A stretch of 64,000 bases of DNA from contig NZ_PJRP01000003.1 in assembly GCF_002858765.1 (NCBI RefSeq), forward strand, positions 320,391-384,390. Reading direction: 5' to 3'. Source of the stretch: Cupriavidus pauculus (GTDB lineage: Bacteria; Pseudomonadota; Gammaproteobacteria; Burkholderiales; Burkholderiaceae). A model generated the notes under the pieces. It was not told where the DNA came from. It saw only the letters and a program-made list of their open reading frames with translations, and did not search any database. The translations under genes were made by a program, and so were the position numbers. Positions 47,194 to 55,722 of the stretch are shown here, in pieces; the stretch's first letter is position 1, and each line of letters begins with the position of its first letter.

Positions 47194-48096
47194 CTACCTC
47201 CGGGAAAATGCAGTCCTGAACCGGGCCGCCACGACCGCCGGCGAGCGATGATGCGCCGCGGACGAAGCAGAGTGTTCGGTGCGCAGCAGGCACTCGAACG
47301 TCATGCCCCTGTCGCTGTTTCGGATGGCGCGCAGCCGACCGCCATTGCGTTCCATGAGCGCGCGGCTGAACGACAGACCAAGGCCCATGCCCTTAGGCTT
47401 CGACGAAAAGAACGGCCGGAAGATCTTGTCGAGATCGCCCTCGGCCACGCCGCAGCCGTTATCGCGCACGGATAGCTTCAGCACGCCGTCCTGTGCGGAC
47501 GCGCTGACCGATACCTTGCGCGCGCCACGCGCGGCGGCTGTTTCCACGGCGTCCAGCGCATTGACCAGCAGGTTCAGCAGCACGAGCTGGATTTCCATCG
47601 GATCGCCCACGGCGCGCGGCAACTCTCCGTCGGTCGCGCCATCGACGGTCACCTCGCGCGCCCTGGCTTCGTCGTGCACCAGTTCCAGCGCACGCGCGAT
47701 CACTTCACCGATCTGGAACGGCACCAGATGTGGGGCCTCGCCACGAATCAGCGCCCGCACGCCCTTAACGATGTCGCTCGCGCGCGAGGCGTCGCTGACG
47801 ATGTCATCGAGGATTTCGCGGATCTCTCCCTGATCGGGCGTGCCAGACATCAGATACTCGCGCGCGGCCTGGGCGTTGCTGGTAATGGCGGTCAGCGGCT
47901 GATTCAGTTCATGCGCCAGCGACCCCGCCAGTTCGACCATGCCGGGGCGGCTGGCGATGTCCGAGAAGGGACTGGAGTCGACCACGCGCTGGGTATCGCC
48001 CTGGCGACGCGGCGAGGCGCGCGGACGTGGCAGTACGCCCATCGCAAGCGCGACGGACGCCCCCATCAGCAACATCGTGACCCATCTCATGACCAA
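47194..48096 (-). CDS. Histidine kinase lacking a sensor domain
   Basis: 300 residues. A short hydrophobic N-terminus (about 3-21) could anchor it in the membrane; then a HisKA domain with H62 (ELAGSLAHELNQPLTAI) and an HATPase with N box LLNLLVNALDAVE, G1 DNGCGVAEGD and G2 GMGLGLSFSRALM. The FixL/DctB-like C-terminal core is complete, but there is no recognisable PAS, HAMP or periplasmic sensor. It lies 6 bp after the SYLF lipoprotein gene, which may supply the sensing function. Confidence 0.87.
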   Translation of the reverse strand: MVMRWVTMLLMGASVALAMGVLPRPRASPRRQGDTQRVVDSSPFSDIASRPGMVELAGSLAHELNQPLTAITSNAQAAREYLMSGTPDQGEIREILDDIVSDASRASDIVKGVRALIRGEAPHLVPFQIGEVIARALELVHDEARAREVTVDGATDGELPRAVGDPMEIQLVLLNLLVNALDAVETAAARGARKVSVSASAQDGVLKLSVRDNGCGVAEGDLDKIFRPFFSSKPKGMGLGLSFSRALMERNGGRLRAIRNSDRGMTFECLLRTEHSASSAAHHRSPAVVAARFRTAFSRR

Positions 48097-48102
48097 GCGC
48101 GT

Positions 48103-48672
48103 TCAGATATCGAGCTTGCTGATCTTGGTGCCTTCCAGCGACAGGTTGGCCATCAGCCCGGCGTTGGTCAGCACGAACCCGATGATCGGTGCGCGGGCCG
48201 TGTTGGTGTCGACCTGCCCGTTTGCGCCGATGGTCGCCAGCGCCACCGAGCCGTCCACGCCGGCCGTCCAGCCCTTGCTGGCCTGAAAGGCCTGCAGCGC
48301 GGCGTCGGTCATGAACATCATGATGAGCGCCTTGGACTGTGCGCCGGCCAGGAAACCGAACGATGCGGTAGTGGTGCGGTAATAGCCCACCGGCGAATTG
48401 GCCACCCTGAGCGACCCTTCGCCATACTCCGCGCCGACGATAAAGCCGGCGGCCAGGATTTTGGGGAACACGAGTATGCCCTTGGCCTGCTGCGCCAGCG
48501 CCTGCGCCGAACTGGCGGACGCGAACAACTTGCTCATGGTGCCGTCCACGCCGGCATCAATCTCGCGGCGCTTGGCCGCGGCATCACTGCCAGACATGTT
48601 GGTGGTACAAGCAAACAAAGCCGGCGCCAATGCCAGTGAAGGCAGGCTCACGAACAACCGTCGATTCATCAT
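48103..48672 (-). CDS. SYLF/Ysc84 domain lipoprotein
   Basis: 189 residues. Lipobox ends at C22 (LAPALFACTTN). The SYLF-type core contains AQALAQQAKGILVFPKILAAGFIVGAEYGEGSL, SFGFLAGAQSKALIMMFMTDAALQAF and SVALATIGANGQVDTNTARAPIIGFVLTNAGLMANLSLEG. Ysc84-like domains bind phosphoinositides or lipids; bacterial members are poorly studied envelope lipoproteins. Start 48672 or 48669. First in an operon with a histidine kinase and FixJ regulator. Confidence 0.85.
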   Translation of the reverse strand: MMNRRLFVSLPSLALAPALFACTTNMSGSDAAAKRREIDAGVDGTMSKLFASASSAQALAQQAKGILVFPKILAAGFIVGAEYGEGSLRVANSPVGYYRTTTASFGFLAGAQSKALIMMFMTDAALQAFQASKGWTAGVDGSVALATIGANGQVDTNTARAPIIGFVLTNAGLMANLSLEGTKISKLDI

Positions 48673-49093
48673 GGTCTCCCAGACATAACGGGGAGCAAGC
48701 CAGGGCGAGCAGGCCCTACAACGGGCAGCGGCCAGCTACGTGCCGCGGCGCCAGATCCATGAAACGTCCCTGGGCGTGCCTACCCCACGCCAAATACGAT
48801 CGATCCTTATTGCTTTTTCTGGATATTCCGTTAGTGCCATATCAAAGTAGGTCGATGACCTGCCGATTGCAATCTTTACTTCCCTTGATATGTAAAGATG
48901 AAACACGGTCGAAAAAAATATCAGAACGCCGCCTGCTTGCCATTAATCTGGCATTCATATTCAACGTCTCGTCAAGGGTACGTGATACTGCACGGCGGGA
49001 CGCCCGGCCAATACTTTCTGCGAAATCACCCCGAAATTAAACAGCCTGCTTAGCATCTGGCCGTTTGTCATCCATCGTGGAAACCGGAAGTAG
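48673..49093. other. Intergenic AT-richer stretch without a recognisable gene
   Basis: About 420 bp between the SYLF gene and the DUF2950 terminator. Positions about 48800-48970 are distinctly richer in A+T than the neighbourhood. One plus-strand frame (48630-49040) is open but has no family-like composition, no ribosome-binding site and overlaps the SYLF start. I see no tRNA, IS end or attachment site. It likely carries the SYLF-kinase promoter. Confidence 0.4.
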
Positions 49094-49129
49094 AAATGCC
49101 CTGACCGGTATTGCTGCCGGTCAGGGCAT
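49094..49129. terminator. Long perfect hairpin downstream of DUF2950 gene
   Basis: AATGCCCTGACCGG (49094-49107) pairs perfectly with CCGGTCAGGGCATT (49116-49129), loop TATTGCTG. On the minus strand it is followed by a T-rich TTCTACTTCC, so it terminates the DUF3300-DUF2950 operon. Confidence 0.75.
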
Positions 49130-49168
49130 TGTTGCGAATTGGAGATGTCGTCAGGGGCTTGCGCCCGC

Positions 49169-50113
49169 CTAGTCTGCGCTGCCCCCCGTCACGGGTTGCA
49201 ACAGTTCCGGCGCCACCTTGCTCCACCCCGCGCCCGGATCGAACGTCTCGATACCTGCGGCCCGCTTGCCGGTGTCGCGGCCCAGGTCGCGTTCGTAGAC
49301 CTGGCCGTCGTGGCTGACCATGAAGCTCTTGATTCCGGTTTCGCCATACCGGGCGGGCCACGCCAGCACTGCAAATCCGCCGAACAGCTTGCCGTTGACC
49401 AGGTACGTGTACTTGCCGCCGGGCGCGGTCGGGCCTTGACCGTTGAGCAGCTTGTAGCGGTAGCCGTTATACCCGTCCGATTCAGTGCGATGGCTCGACA
49501 CGGCATCGATGAAGGCCGGTCCGAGCGGGCTTTCCGGTTCGCCTGTCCGGGTCGGCCAGTAAAGCCCGTCCTTCTTGCCGGGCGAACTGACCAGCTTGCG
49601 CGCATAGACCGTTAGGCCATTGCCTTCAGGGTTGCTCAGCGCGTAGTCGTGCTGGGCGTCATAGATGGCCAGCATGGTCTGGATGGTCGACAGCTCGTTC
49701 CGGCCGATGTGTCGCAACCGGATCTCAGTGACGCCTTGCTTCACATCGAAATGCCAGCGTCCGTTGGACTTGACCAGCGGAATCGGCAGCGTCCAGCCGT
49801 TGTTGCCGACCGCCACGCGCGCAGTGCCGTCGTCGCCACCCTCGATGCGGTGCGACTGGCTCCATGCCGACAGGAAGCGATACCTCAGATCCGCACCCAC
49901 CGGCGGGATCATGCGGCGGGATTCCTGTCCCAGCAGCGCTGTGATGGCCGCGTCATTGCTGGTGGCCACGGCGTCACCGAACGCGTTCATGGCGGCCTCG
50001 GGCGTATCGAACGCCTTCTGGGCCTGCGCAGCGGACATGAGCACCACGCTCAGCACCACCGGCAGAACGGTACGCGCGATGCGCGACGGCAGGATTGCTT
50101 TCATTGCACGCAT
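49169..50113 (-). CDS. DUF2950 family periplasmic protein
   Basis: 314 residues. A signal peptide (to AQAQ, about 33) is followed by FDTPEAAMNAFGDAVATSNDAAITALLG and the DUF2950 signatures IGRNELSTIQTMLAIYDAQHDYA and TYLVNGKLFGGFAVLAWPARYGETGIKSFMVSHDGQVYERDLG. Function unknown; DUF2950 genes are regularly found next to DUF3300 genes, as here (35 bp downstream). Start ATG 50113 sits behind GAGGTGTCAGGC; GTG 50122 is possible. Confidence 0.87.
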   Translation of the reverse strand: MRAMKAILPSRIARTVLPVVLSVVLMSAAQAQKAFDTPEAAMNAFGDAVATSNDAAITALLGQESRRMIPPVGADLRYRFLSAWSQSHRIEGGDDGTARVAVGNNGWTLPIPLVKSNGRWHFDVKQGVTEIRLRHIGRNELSTIQTMLAIYDAQHDYALSNPEGNGLTVYARKLVSSPGKKDGLYWPTRTGEPESPLGPAFIDAVSSHRTESDGYNGYRYKLLNGQGPTAPGGKYTYLVNGKLFGGFAVLAWPARYGETGIKSFMVSHDGQVYERDLGRDTGKRAAGIETFDPGAGWSKVAPELLQPVTGGSAD

Positions 50114-50148
50114 GCCTGACACCTCGTGATTGTCATCGCTATCTCCGG

Positions 50149-51657
50149 CTACCGGCGGCCGCCGCCACCACCCCGGCCACCGCCGCCACCACCAAATCCG
50201 CCGCCACCGCCCCGGCCGCCACCGCCCTGGAAGCCGCCACCGCCGCCTCCGCGGCTGGCGCCACCGCCGCCCTGGAAGCCACCGCCGCCACCGGCACTGC
50301 GCTGCGCCGCGCCCTGTCCGCCGCCCCCCGAACTGGCGCGTCCGCGATCGAGGTCACGCTGCGACGCCGCACCACTTCCGCCCACGCCCTGGAATGCGTT
50401 GTCCCGGCCACCGCCGCTGTAGCTGGTGCGGTTTGCGCCCGCGCCGCCACGGTCGCCCGCCCCTCCGCGATCCGTGGACAGCCTGTCGCCGGTACTGGCA
50501 CGATCGCCGCCAACACCCTGGCCACGGTCGCCCGCGCGGTTGCCAGCCCGGTCGCCACCCCGGTCTGCCGACCGGTCGCCCGCCCGATCTCCGGCCCGGT
50601 CTCCAGCCCGATCCGCACTGCGGTCGCCAGCCCGGTTGCCCGAGCGATCACCTGCGCGATCGCCACCCCGGTCACCCTCGCGGCCCCGGAAGTCGTTGCG
50701 CCGATCGGCGCCGCCCACGTTGTTGCCGAATTTCTCGCGCGAAGCATTATCGCGATAGGCCACGCCCTTGCGGTGGCTGGAGTCGTGCTTCCACTTGTTG
50801 CCGCCTTCCACGTTGTTGCGGTTGAAGTTGCGGTCGATGTTGGTGGCGCGGTTCACGTTGATATTCACGTCGCCGCCGCCCCAGTTGCAGTTGCCGAAGA
50901 TGGCGCCGGCGGCCGCCAGGCCTACGCCCCAGGCAAACCCGGTGGCCAGCGCGGCGCCCGGGTAGTAAGCCGGATACGGCGGCCAGTAGTAGGGCGGATA
51001 GCTCGGGTAGCCCCAACTACCGTAGGCAGTGGCCGGGTTGTACGCCGGCACGTAGATCACCTGGGGATTCGCGGGCTCGATGATGATGGTCTGCTGCGTG
51101 CCGCTGCTTTGCGTAGCTGGCTGAACCGTCACATTCTGCTGCTCGTTCGACTTCAGGTTGCCGGACTGCTGGGCCTTGTTGCGCAGCCGCTGCACGGCGG
51201 CCAGCACGTCCTTTTCCTGGGCCAAAAAAGCGTCGCCAAGCTTCTGCGTCCAGTCGAGCTTGTCGTTCATCGGCTCCAGCACCTGCGGAAACGCCACCAG
51301 CGACTTCACGCTGACGTCCCATGGCTGGTCCTGCACGGCCTTCACGGCCGCATCGCCCTTGAGGCTCGAATTGGCCTTCAGCCAGCGCGCGGCCTGGACG
51401 ATTTCCAATGGATAGGTCGCCGCCATCAGCACCTGCGACAGCACCGAATCCGGATACAGCGCGATAGGCGCCACCAGCGCCTCGATTTCCTCTGGCTTGA
51501 AGGTCTGCTGCTCCGATGTCGCCTGCTGGCCCTGCGCAGACGGCTGTGCCGGCGCCGGCTGCGCCAGGACGCTGCCTGTAGAGACCACCAGGCAGGCAAG
51601 CATCCAGTGGCCGATGCATCGCATGCGCCGCATATATCGCCCGCTGCCACCCGTCAT
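50149..51657 (-). CDS. DUF3300 family secreted protein with GDR and Gly repeats
   Basis: 502 residues. A signal peptide (to VLAQ) and the DUF3300 domain (about 45-260): FKPEEIEALVAPIALYPDSVLSQVLMAATYPLEIVQAARWL, VKSLVAFPQVLEPMNDKLDWTQKLGDAFLAQ, and VIYVPAYNPATAYGSW. The C-terminal 200 residues are low-complexity: tandem (A/S)GDR-type repeats, then Gly-rich GGGGFQGGGG stretches. Likely envelope-associated; the repetitive tail may interact with polymers or nucleic acid. Start 51657 follows GCGGAGGGACGCC. The longer open frame to 52404 is antisense to another gene and was rejected. Confidence 0.86.
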   Translation of the reverse strand: MTGGSGRYMRRMRCIGHWMLACLVVSTGSVLAQPAPAQPSAQGQQATSEQQTFKPEEIEALVAPIALYPDSVLSQVLMAATYPLEIVQAARWLKANSSLKGDAAVKAVQDQPWDVSVKSLVAFPQVLEPMNDKLDWTQKLGDAFLAQEKDVLAAVQRLRNKAQQSGNLKSNEQQNVTVQPATQSSGTQQTIIIEPANPQVIYVPAYNPATAYGSWGYPSYPPYYWPPYPAYYPGAALATGFAWGVGLAAAGAIFGNCNWGGGDVNINVNRATNIDRNFNRNNVEGGNKWKHDSSHRKGVAYRDNASREKFGNNVGGADRRNDFRGREGDRGGDRAGDRSGNRAGDRSADRAGDRAGDRAGDRSADRGGDRAGNRAGDRGQGVGGDRASTGDRLSTDRGGAGDRGGAGANRTSYSGGGRDNAFQGVGGSGAASQRDLDRGRASSGGGGQGAAQRSAGGGGGFQGGGGASRGGGGGGFQGGGGRGGGGGFGGGGGGRGGGGGRR

Positions 51658-51739
51658 GGCGTCCCTCCGCAAAATGGTGCCGACGTCCCCTTCTCCGGCT
51701 ATCAGCACAAGATATAGATGGCGGCCAGACGCGCCGCAA

Positions 51740-51755
51740 TGGAACCTTGGGCCAA
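51740..51755. promoter_or_regulatory. TTGGNCCNNGGNCCAA-like palindrome 5 (DUF3300 operon promoter)
   Basis: TGGAACCTTGGGCCAA matches 10 of 12 defined positions. On the minus strand a candidate -10 TATCTT (51709-51714) follows after 25 nt, ahead of the DUF3300 start at 51657. A half-site TTGGTCCAA lies about 40 bp further on. Weakest member of the set. Confidence 0.42.
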
Positions 51756-51891
51756 TAGGTCGCTTTGGCCCGCCCGCCCGGCCATGCCCATACGGCTTTG
51801 GTCCAATTCGCAAGCCGCCTCGCGCTGGCGTACGCTTTGCAGCATTGCCGACCGCCGCCGGTCCTATCCGGCCGACCCCCCAATGGGCCGC

Positions 51892-52881
51892 ATGACGCTT
51901 CCAGGATCCGGTTTCGTCCGTCGGCGCTGCCTGGCCGCGCTGCTGCCCGCCGTGCTGCTGTGGGGCGGCGCGGCGCCGGCGCACGCGCAGCAATCGCCCG
52001 ATTTCAACGTGGTATTCGGTCCGGCCGTGCAGCGCCAGGCCAATGCGGTGCTGACGCTGATGAGCTTTTCGGTGGTCCCGGACCTGGCGTCGAGTTCGCT
52101 GTCGATCTCGAATGGGCAGACTGCCAACCCCGGCATCGTCATGTCGCAGCTGGGCGGCGGCTTCACCCTCAGCAAGTCCACGCCGATCTACATGGAAGGG
52201 TCGATCGCCTACAGCCGCTACGACCCCACATTCGTGGCATCGAACGGCACGGAGTCGCGCGAACTGCCCACCCGCTGGAACACGGTGGCGGGCACCGTGG
52301 GCATCGGCTGGGACTTCCCGTTGACCGAGAGCCGGGAACTGGTGTTCCGCCCGATCTTCAACGCGTCGCTGGGCAATGTGTCCAGCGACCTGCGACTGGC
52401 GCAAGGCTTCCTGAACCGCAGGAGCGACCGCACCATCAACTTCCTCGACGGCGGATCGCTCAACGCCTACGGGCTAGGCGGCTCGGTCATGATCGACTGG
52501 GAACACTACCGGCCCGAGCACGACATCGACGTCGAACTGCGCTACACCAATATCCACCTGAAGAGCTTCGGCGGGTCGTCGGATGCCGTGCAGGGCTCGG
52601 CCATCGCCCAGACCGCCAACCTTTATGCGCGCTATCGCGCCCCGACCGGCTACTTCGCGATGGACCGCCCGGTGCGCTACGTGCTCGAGCTGTCGCACTC
52701 GCATTACCTCGGGGCCCAGGCCGGGGCGCTGGGATTCAACTATCTGACGACGCTCGGGATGGGTCTGGAACTGGACACCACGGCGCACGAGGTTTTCGTC
52801 ACGCGCGTGCGCGCGGTGGTGCGCTACGTGTTCGGCAACAACGTGTCCGGGGTATCGCTGGGCCTGGCGGCCAGCTTCTGA
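51892..52881 (+). CDS. Outer-membrane beta-barrel protein (solitary autotransporter-barrel type)
   Basis: 329 residues. A signal peptide (to AHAQ) is followed by alternating amphipathic strands with many short turns, ending VRYVFGNNVSGVSLGLAASF with a C-terminal Phe, as needed for BAM insertion. By eye it resembles the solitary outer-membrane autotransporter barrel family; there is no passenger domain. ATG 51892 (or 51883). It is divergent from DUF3300, and the 51740 palindrome lies between. Confidence 0.7.
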   Translation: MTLPGSGFVRRRCLAALLPAVLLWGGAAPAHAQQSPDFNVVFGPAVQRQANAVLTLMSFSVVPDLASSSLSISNGQTANPGIVMSQLGGGFTLSKSTPIYMEGSIAYSRYDPTFVASNGTESRELPTRWNTVAGTVGIGWDFPLTESRELVFRPIFNASLGNVSSDLRLAQGFLNRRSDRTINFLDGGSLNAYGLGGSVMIDWEHYRPEHDIDVELRYTNIHLKSFGGSSDAVQGSAIAQTANLYARYRAPTGYFAMDRPVRYVLELSHSHYLGAQAGALGFNYLTTLGMGLELDTTAHEVFVTRVRAVVRYVFGNNVSGVSLGLAASF

Positions 52882-52885
52882 GCGC

Positions 52886-53093
52886 TCACACCCCGTCCGC
52901 CCCGCCGCCCAGCACCTTGTATAGCGTCACCAGGTTGCCCTGCCACGTCAGGCGAAGCGTGACGAGGTCCTGCTCCGCCGCGTACAGCGAACGCTGCGCC
53001 ACCAGCACGCTCAGATAGCTGTCCACGCCCTTGCGATAGCGCGCCAGCGACAGGTCGTAGGCAGCCTGGCTTGCATCGGTCAGCCAACTCCAC
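52886..53093 (-). pseudogene. 3' remnant of a NodT-type outer-membrane channel gene
   Basis: The minus strand encodes WLTDASQAAYDLSLARYRKG, then VDSYLSVLVAQRSLYAAEQD, LVTLRLTWQGNLVTLYKVLG and GGADGV before the TGA at 52886-52888. This is the standard last 65 residues of a NodT protein, matching the ends of the two intact ones in this window. All upstream coding sequence is missing; homology stops at about 53093, where a TonB-receptor remnant begins on the other strand. Confidence 0.75.
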
Positions 53094-53879
53094 CAACGTC
53101 GGCGTATTCGTGAGCGACCGCGTCTAGCTGACTGAACAGGTCTCGCTGCTCGGCAGCCTGCGCTGGGACTTCTTCCGCAGCGAATACGAGACCAGCGCCT
53201 CGACGGCGGGTGGCACGGCGGATTCCAAGAAACTGAGTCCGGCCATCAGTGCGATCTGGGAACCGACCAAGGACGCCATGCTCTATGCGTCGTTCTCGCG
53301 CTCGTACCGGCCGGTGGGCACCGATATCACCTTGGCCGTGGGCGGCGTGCAGACCGAGGTGCCTAAGGCCGGTGCCGCCAGCGAGCCGGCGCGGTCGCCA
53401 GCGGTTTTTCCGACAGCGGCGAGGGCCGGCGCATACGCGGCACGGAGTTTGGGCTGACCGGCCGGATCACCACCAACTGGTCGGCCAATCTGGCCTATGC
53501 CTACCTGGATGACGAGGAGACGTCGGCCACCAGACCGGCGCTGGTTGGCAATGTGGCGCCCGGCGTGCCGCACCACAACATCACGCTGTGGACGGCGTAT
53601 GACATCCCGCACGCGCTCGTGCCATTGCCGGGCAAGCTGACACTGGGCGGCGGCGTCCAATATGCGTCGGGGTACTGGGCGAATTCGGACAACACCGACC
53701 GCGTGCCCGACACCTTCTCGCTCGACGCCATGCTAGCGTTCCAGCAGGGCAAGTTCCGCGCATCGCTCAACGGCTACAACCTGACCAACAGCCTGAACTA
53801 TGCGTCGGCGTTCAACGCGTCACGGGCCCGGCCGGCTTCGGGCCGCGCCGCGCTGCTCAACGTCGGCATGACGTTCTGA
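53094..53879 (+). pseudogene. Broken TonB-dependent (catecholate-type) siderophore receptor
   Basis: The C-terminal barrel only, in two frames. Frame one: VFVSDRV, in-frame TAG (53125-53127), then LTEQVSLLGSLRWDFFRSEY and later AMLYASFSRSYRPVGTDITL. Around 53395-53400 the reading shifts to a second frame: SDSGEGRRIRGTEFGLTGRI, NWSANLAYAYLDDEE, through to the terminal ALLNVGMTF with the receptor-type C-terminal Phe at 53877. The plug domain and most of the barrel are gone. The intact piuC gene follows, as it normally follows Fiu/PiuA-type receptors. Confidence 0.78.
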
Positions 53880-53946
53880 TCCTGCCGAATCTGGCTGGCC
53901 CCTTCACTGTTCGCAGGGGCTGGCCATCCTTTGAAGAATCCCCACA

Positions 53947-54627
53947 ATGCTGATCCGCATTCCCGATGTCCTGACGCCTGACGAAGTCCGCACGCTCAGG
54001 CAGCGCCTGGAAGCGTCCGACTGGGTAGACGGCCGCGTCACGGCCGGCGACCTGGCCGCGCAGTCCAAGGCCAACCTGCAATTGCCGATGCACACCGCCG
54101 AAGCCCTGGAGCTGGCCGACGGCATCCTGAAGGCACTGGGCCACTGCCCGGCCTACCATTCGGCTGCGCTGCCGCTGCGTGTGCTGCCGCCAATGCTCAA
54201 CCGCTACGAAGCCGGCATGACGTTCGGCACGCACGTCGACAACGCCATCCGCACCATGCCCGGCACGGGCGGCATGCGCATGCGCGTCGACGTCTCCACT
54301 ACATTGTTCCTGTCCGACCCCGACGAATACGACGGCGGCGAACTCGTCATCGAAGACCTGTTCGGCACCCACGCCGTCAAACTGCCGGCCGGACATATGG
54401 TGGTGTATCCTGCCTCGTCGCTGCATCGGGTCACGCCCGTCACGCGCGGCTGCCGCTGGGCCTCGTTCTTCTGGGCCCAGTCGATGGTCAAGGACGATGG
54501 CATGCGCACCACGCCGCACGCGCTCGACATGACGATCATCGGCATCCGCAAGCGGCTCGGCGACGACGCGGTGCTGTCACTGGTCAACCACTATCACAAC
54601 CTGCTGCGGCGCTGGGCCGAGCCTTGA
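53947..54627 (+). CDS. piuC: PKHD-type Fe(II)/2-oxoglutarate hydroxylase PiuC
   Basis: 226 residues, the normal YbiX/PiuC size. The iron triad is H96-x-D98 (FGTHVDNAI) and H160 ([12 protein letters not shown]), with R170 in reach of 2-oxoglutarate. It usually accompanies a TonB-dependent catechol siderophore receptor and is Fur-controlled in relatives; here the receptor upstream is broken while piuC is intact. Start ATG 53947, 67 bp after the receptor remnant. Confidence 0.9.
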   Translation: MLIRIPDVLTPDEVRTLRQRLEASDWVDGRVTAGDLAAQSKANLQLPMHTAEALELADGILKALGHCPAYHSAALPLRVLPPMLNRYEAGMTFGTHVDNAIRTMPGTGGMRMRVDVSTTLFLSDPDEYDGGELVIEDLFGTHAVKLPAGHMVVYPASSLHRVTPVTRGCRWASFFWAQSMVKDDGMRTTPHALDMTIIGIRKRLGDDAVLSLVNHYHNLLRRWAEP

Positions 54628-54629
54628 CG

Positions 54630-55706
54630 ATGATTCCTGCCGATACCGTTTCCGTGCTCGACTACGAACGCCGCTTTCGCGAACGCGTGCATCCGGCCGT
54701 TGCGGCGTATATCGCCGGGTACTCGGCCGATGGCATCACCCAGCGCGACAACCAGACGGCCTTCGAGCGCATCCGCCTCATGCCGCGCGCGCTGGTCGAC
54801 ATGTCGCAGGCGTCGGCGTGCTCGGAACTGTTCGGTCAGGCGCTCGACTATCCGGTGCTGATCGCGCCCACCGCGTATCACAAGCTCGTGCATCCCGACG
54901 GCGAACTGGCCACCGTGCACGCGGCATCGCTGACGCGTACCTGGATGACGGTCAGCACGCAGGCCAGCGTATCGCTGGAAGACATCGCCCGCACATCCAC
55001 CACGACGCTGTGGTTCCAACTCTACCTGCAGCCGCGCCGCGACGACACGCTAACTCTGGTGCGTCGCGCCGAGCAGGCCGGCTACCGGGCCATCGTGCTG
55101 ACGATCGATGCCGTGGTCAATGGCATCCGCAATGTCGAGCAGCGTGCGGGATTCCGCCTGCCCGACGGCGTCAGGGCTGTGAATCTGGCGGACCTGCCAC
55201 CCCAGCAGGCCCACGACGCCAGCCACGGCAGCCCGGTTTTCCGGAGCATGCTGCGCCACGCGCCCACCTGGCAGGACGTGGCATGGCTGCGCAGCCAGAC
55301 GACGCTGCCGGTGCTGGTCAAGGGGCTGCTCAATCCTGCCGATGTCCGGCCCGCCTTGGATGCGGGGGTGGCAGGCATCATCGTCTCGAACCATGGCGGC
55401 CGCACGCTGGACACCGTACCGGCCACCATCGACGCGCTGCCGGCCGTGGCACAGGCCGTGAATGGCGCGGTGCCGATCCTGCTGGACGGTGGCATCCGGC
55501 GCGGCACCGATATTGCCAAGGCCATTGCGCTGGGCGCCAGGGCCGTGCTGGTCGGCCAGCCGATCCTGCACGCGCTGGCAGTGGGTGGCATGCCCGGCGT
55601 GGCGCACATGCTAACGATGCTGCAGACCGAACTGGAAGTGGCGATGGCCCTGCTGGGCTGTCCGCGCCTTGAGGCGCTGGACAGCGCCGCCATCCAGCAG
55701 CGATAG
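54630..55706 (+). CDS. FMN-dependent alpha-hydroxy-acid oxidase/dehydrogenase
   Basis: 358 residues, TIM-barrel. FMN phosphate and catalytic residues are in place: K231 (LPVLVKGLL), catalytic H255 in IIVSNHGGRTLD, and the DGGIRRGTDIAKAIALGARAVLVGQP phosphate loop. Family members oxidise lactate, glycolate or mandelate. The start is ATG 54630, 2 bp after the piuC stop; a TTG at 54624 would overlap. Co-transcription with piuC is likely, but the functional link is unclear. Confidence 0.87.
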   Translation: MIPADTVSVLDYERRFRERVHPAVAAYIAGYSADGITQRDNQTAFERIRLMPRALVDMSQASACSELFGQALDYPVLIAPTAYHKLVHPDGELATVHAASLTRTWMTVSTQASVSLEDIARTSTTTLWFQLYLQPRRDDTLTLVRRAEQAGYRAIVLTIDAVVNGIRNVEQRAGFRLPDGVRAVNLADLPPQQAHDASHGSPVFRSMLRHAPTWQDVAWLRSQTTLPVLVKGLLNPADVRPALDAGVAGIIVSNHGGRTLDTVPATIDALPAVAQAVNGAVPILLDGGIRRGTDIAKAIALGARAVLVGQPILHALAVGGMPGVAHMLTMLQTELEVAMALLGCPRLEALDSAAIQQR

Positions 55707-55722
55707 ACGAGGTCGCCGCGCA

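Noticed and set aside
48630..49040. Plus-strand open frame of 136 codons
   Set aside because: No ribosome-binding site, no recognisable composition, and it starts inside the divergent SYLF gene.
50500..50700. Short tandem repeats considered as a CRISPR array
   Set aside because: They are codon-periodic repeats encoding GDR units inside an open frame, with no spacers.
51774..51807. TTGGCCC and TTGGTCCAA near the DUF3300 promoter as extra full palindromes
   Set aside because: Only half of the 16-bp motif is present. They were not counted as sites.
50149..52404. Long minus-strand frame extending DUF3300 to 52404
   Set aside because: The part beyond 51657 is antisense to the outer-membrane barrel gene. 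A signal peptide and ribosome-binding site fix the start at 51657.
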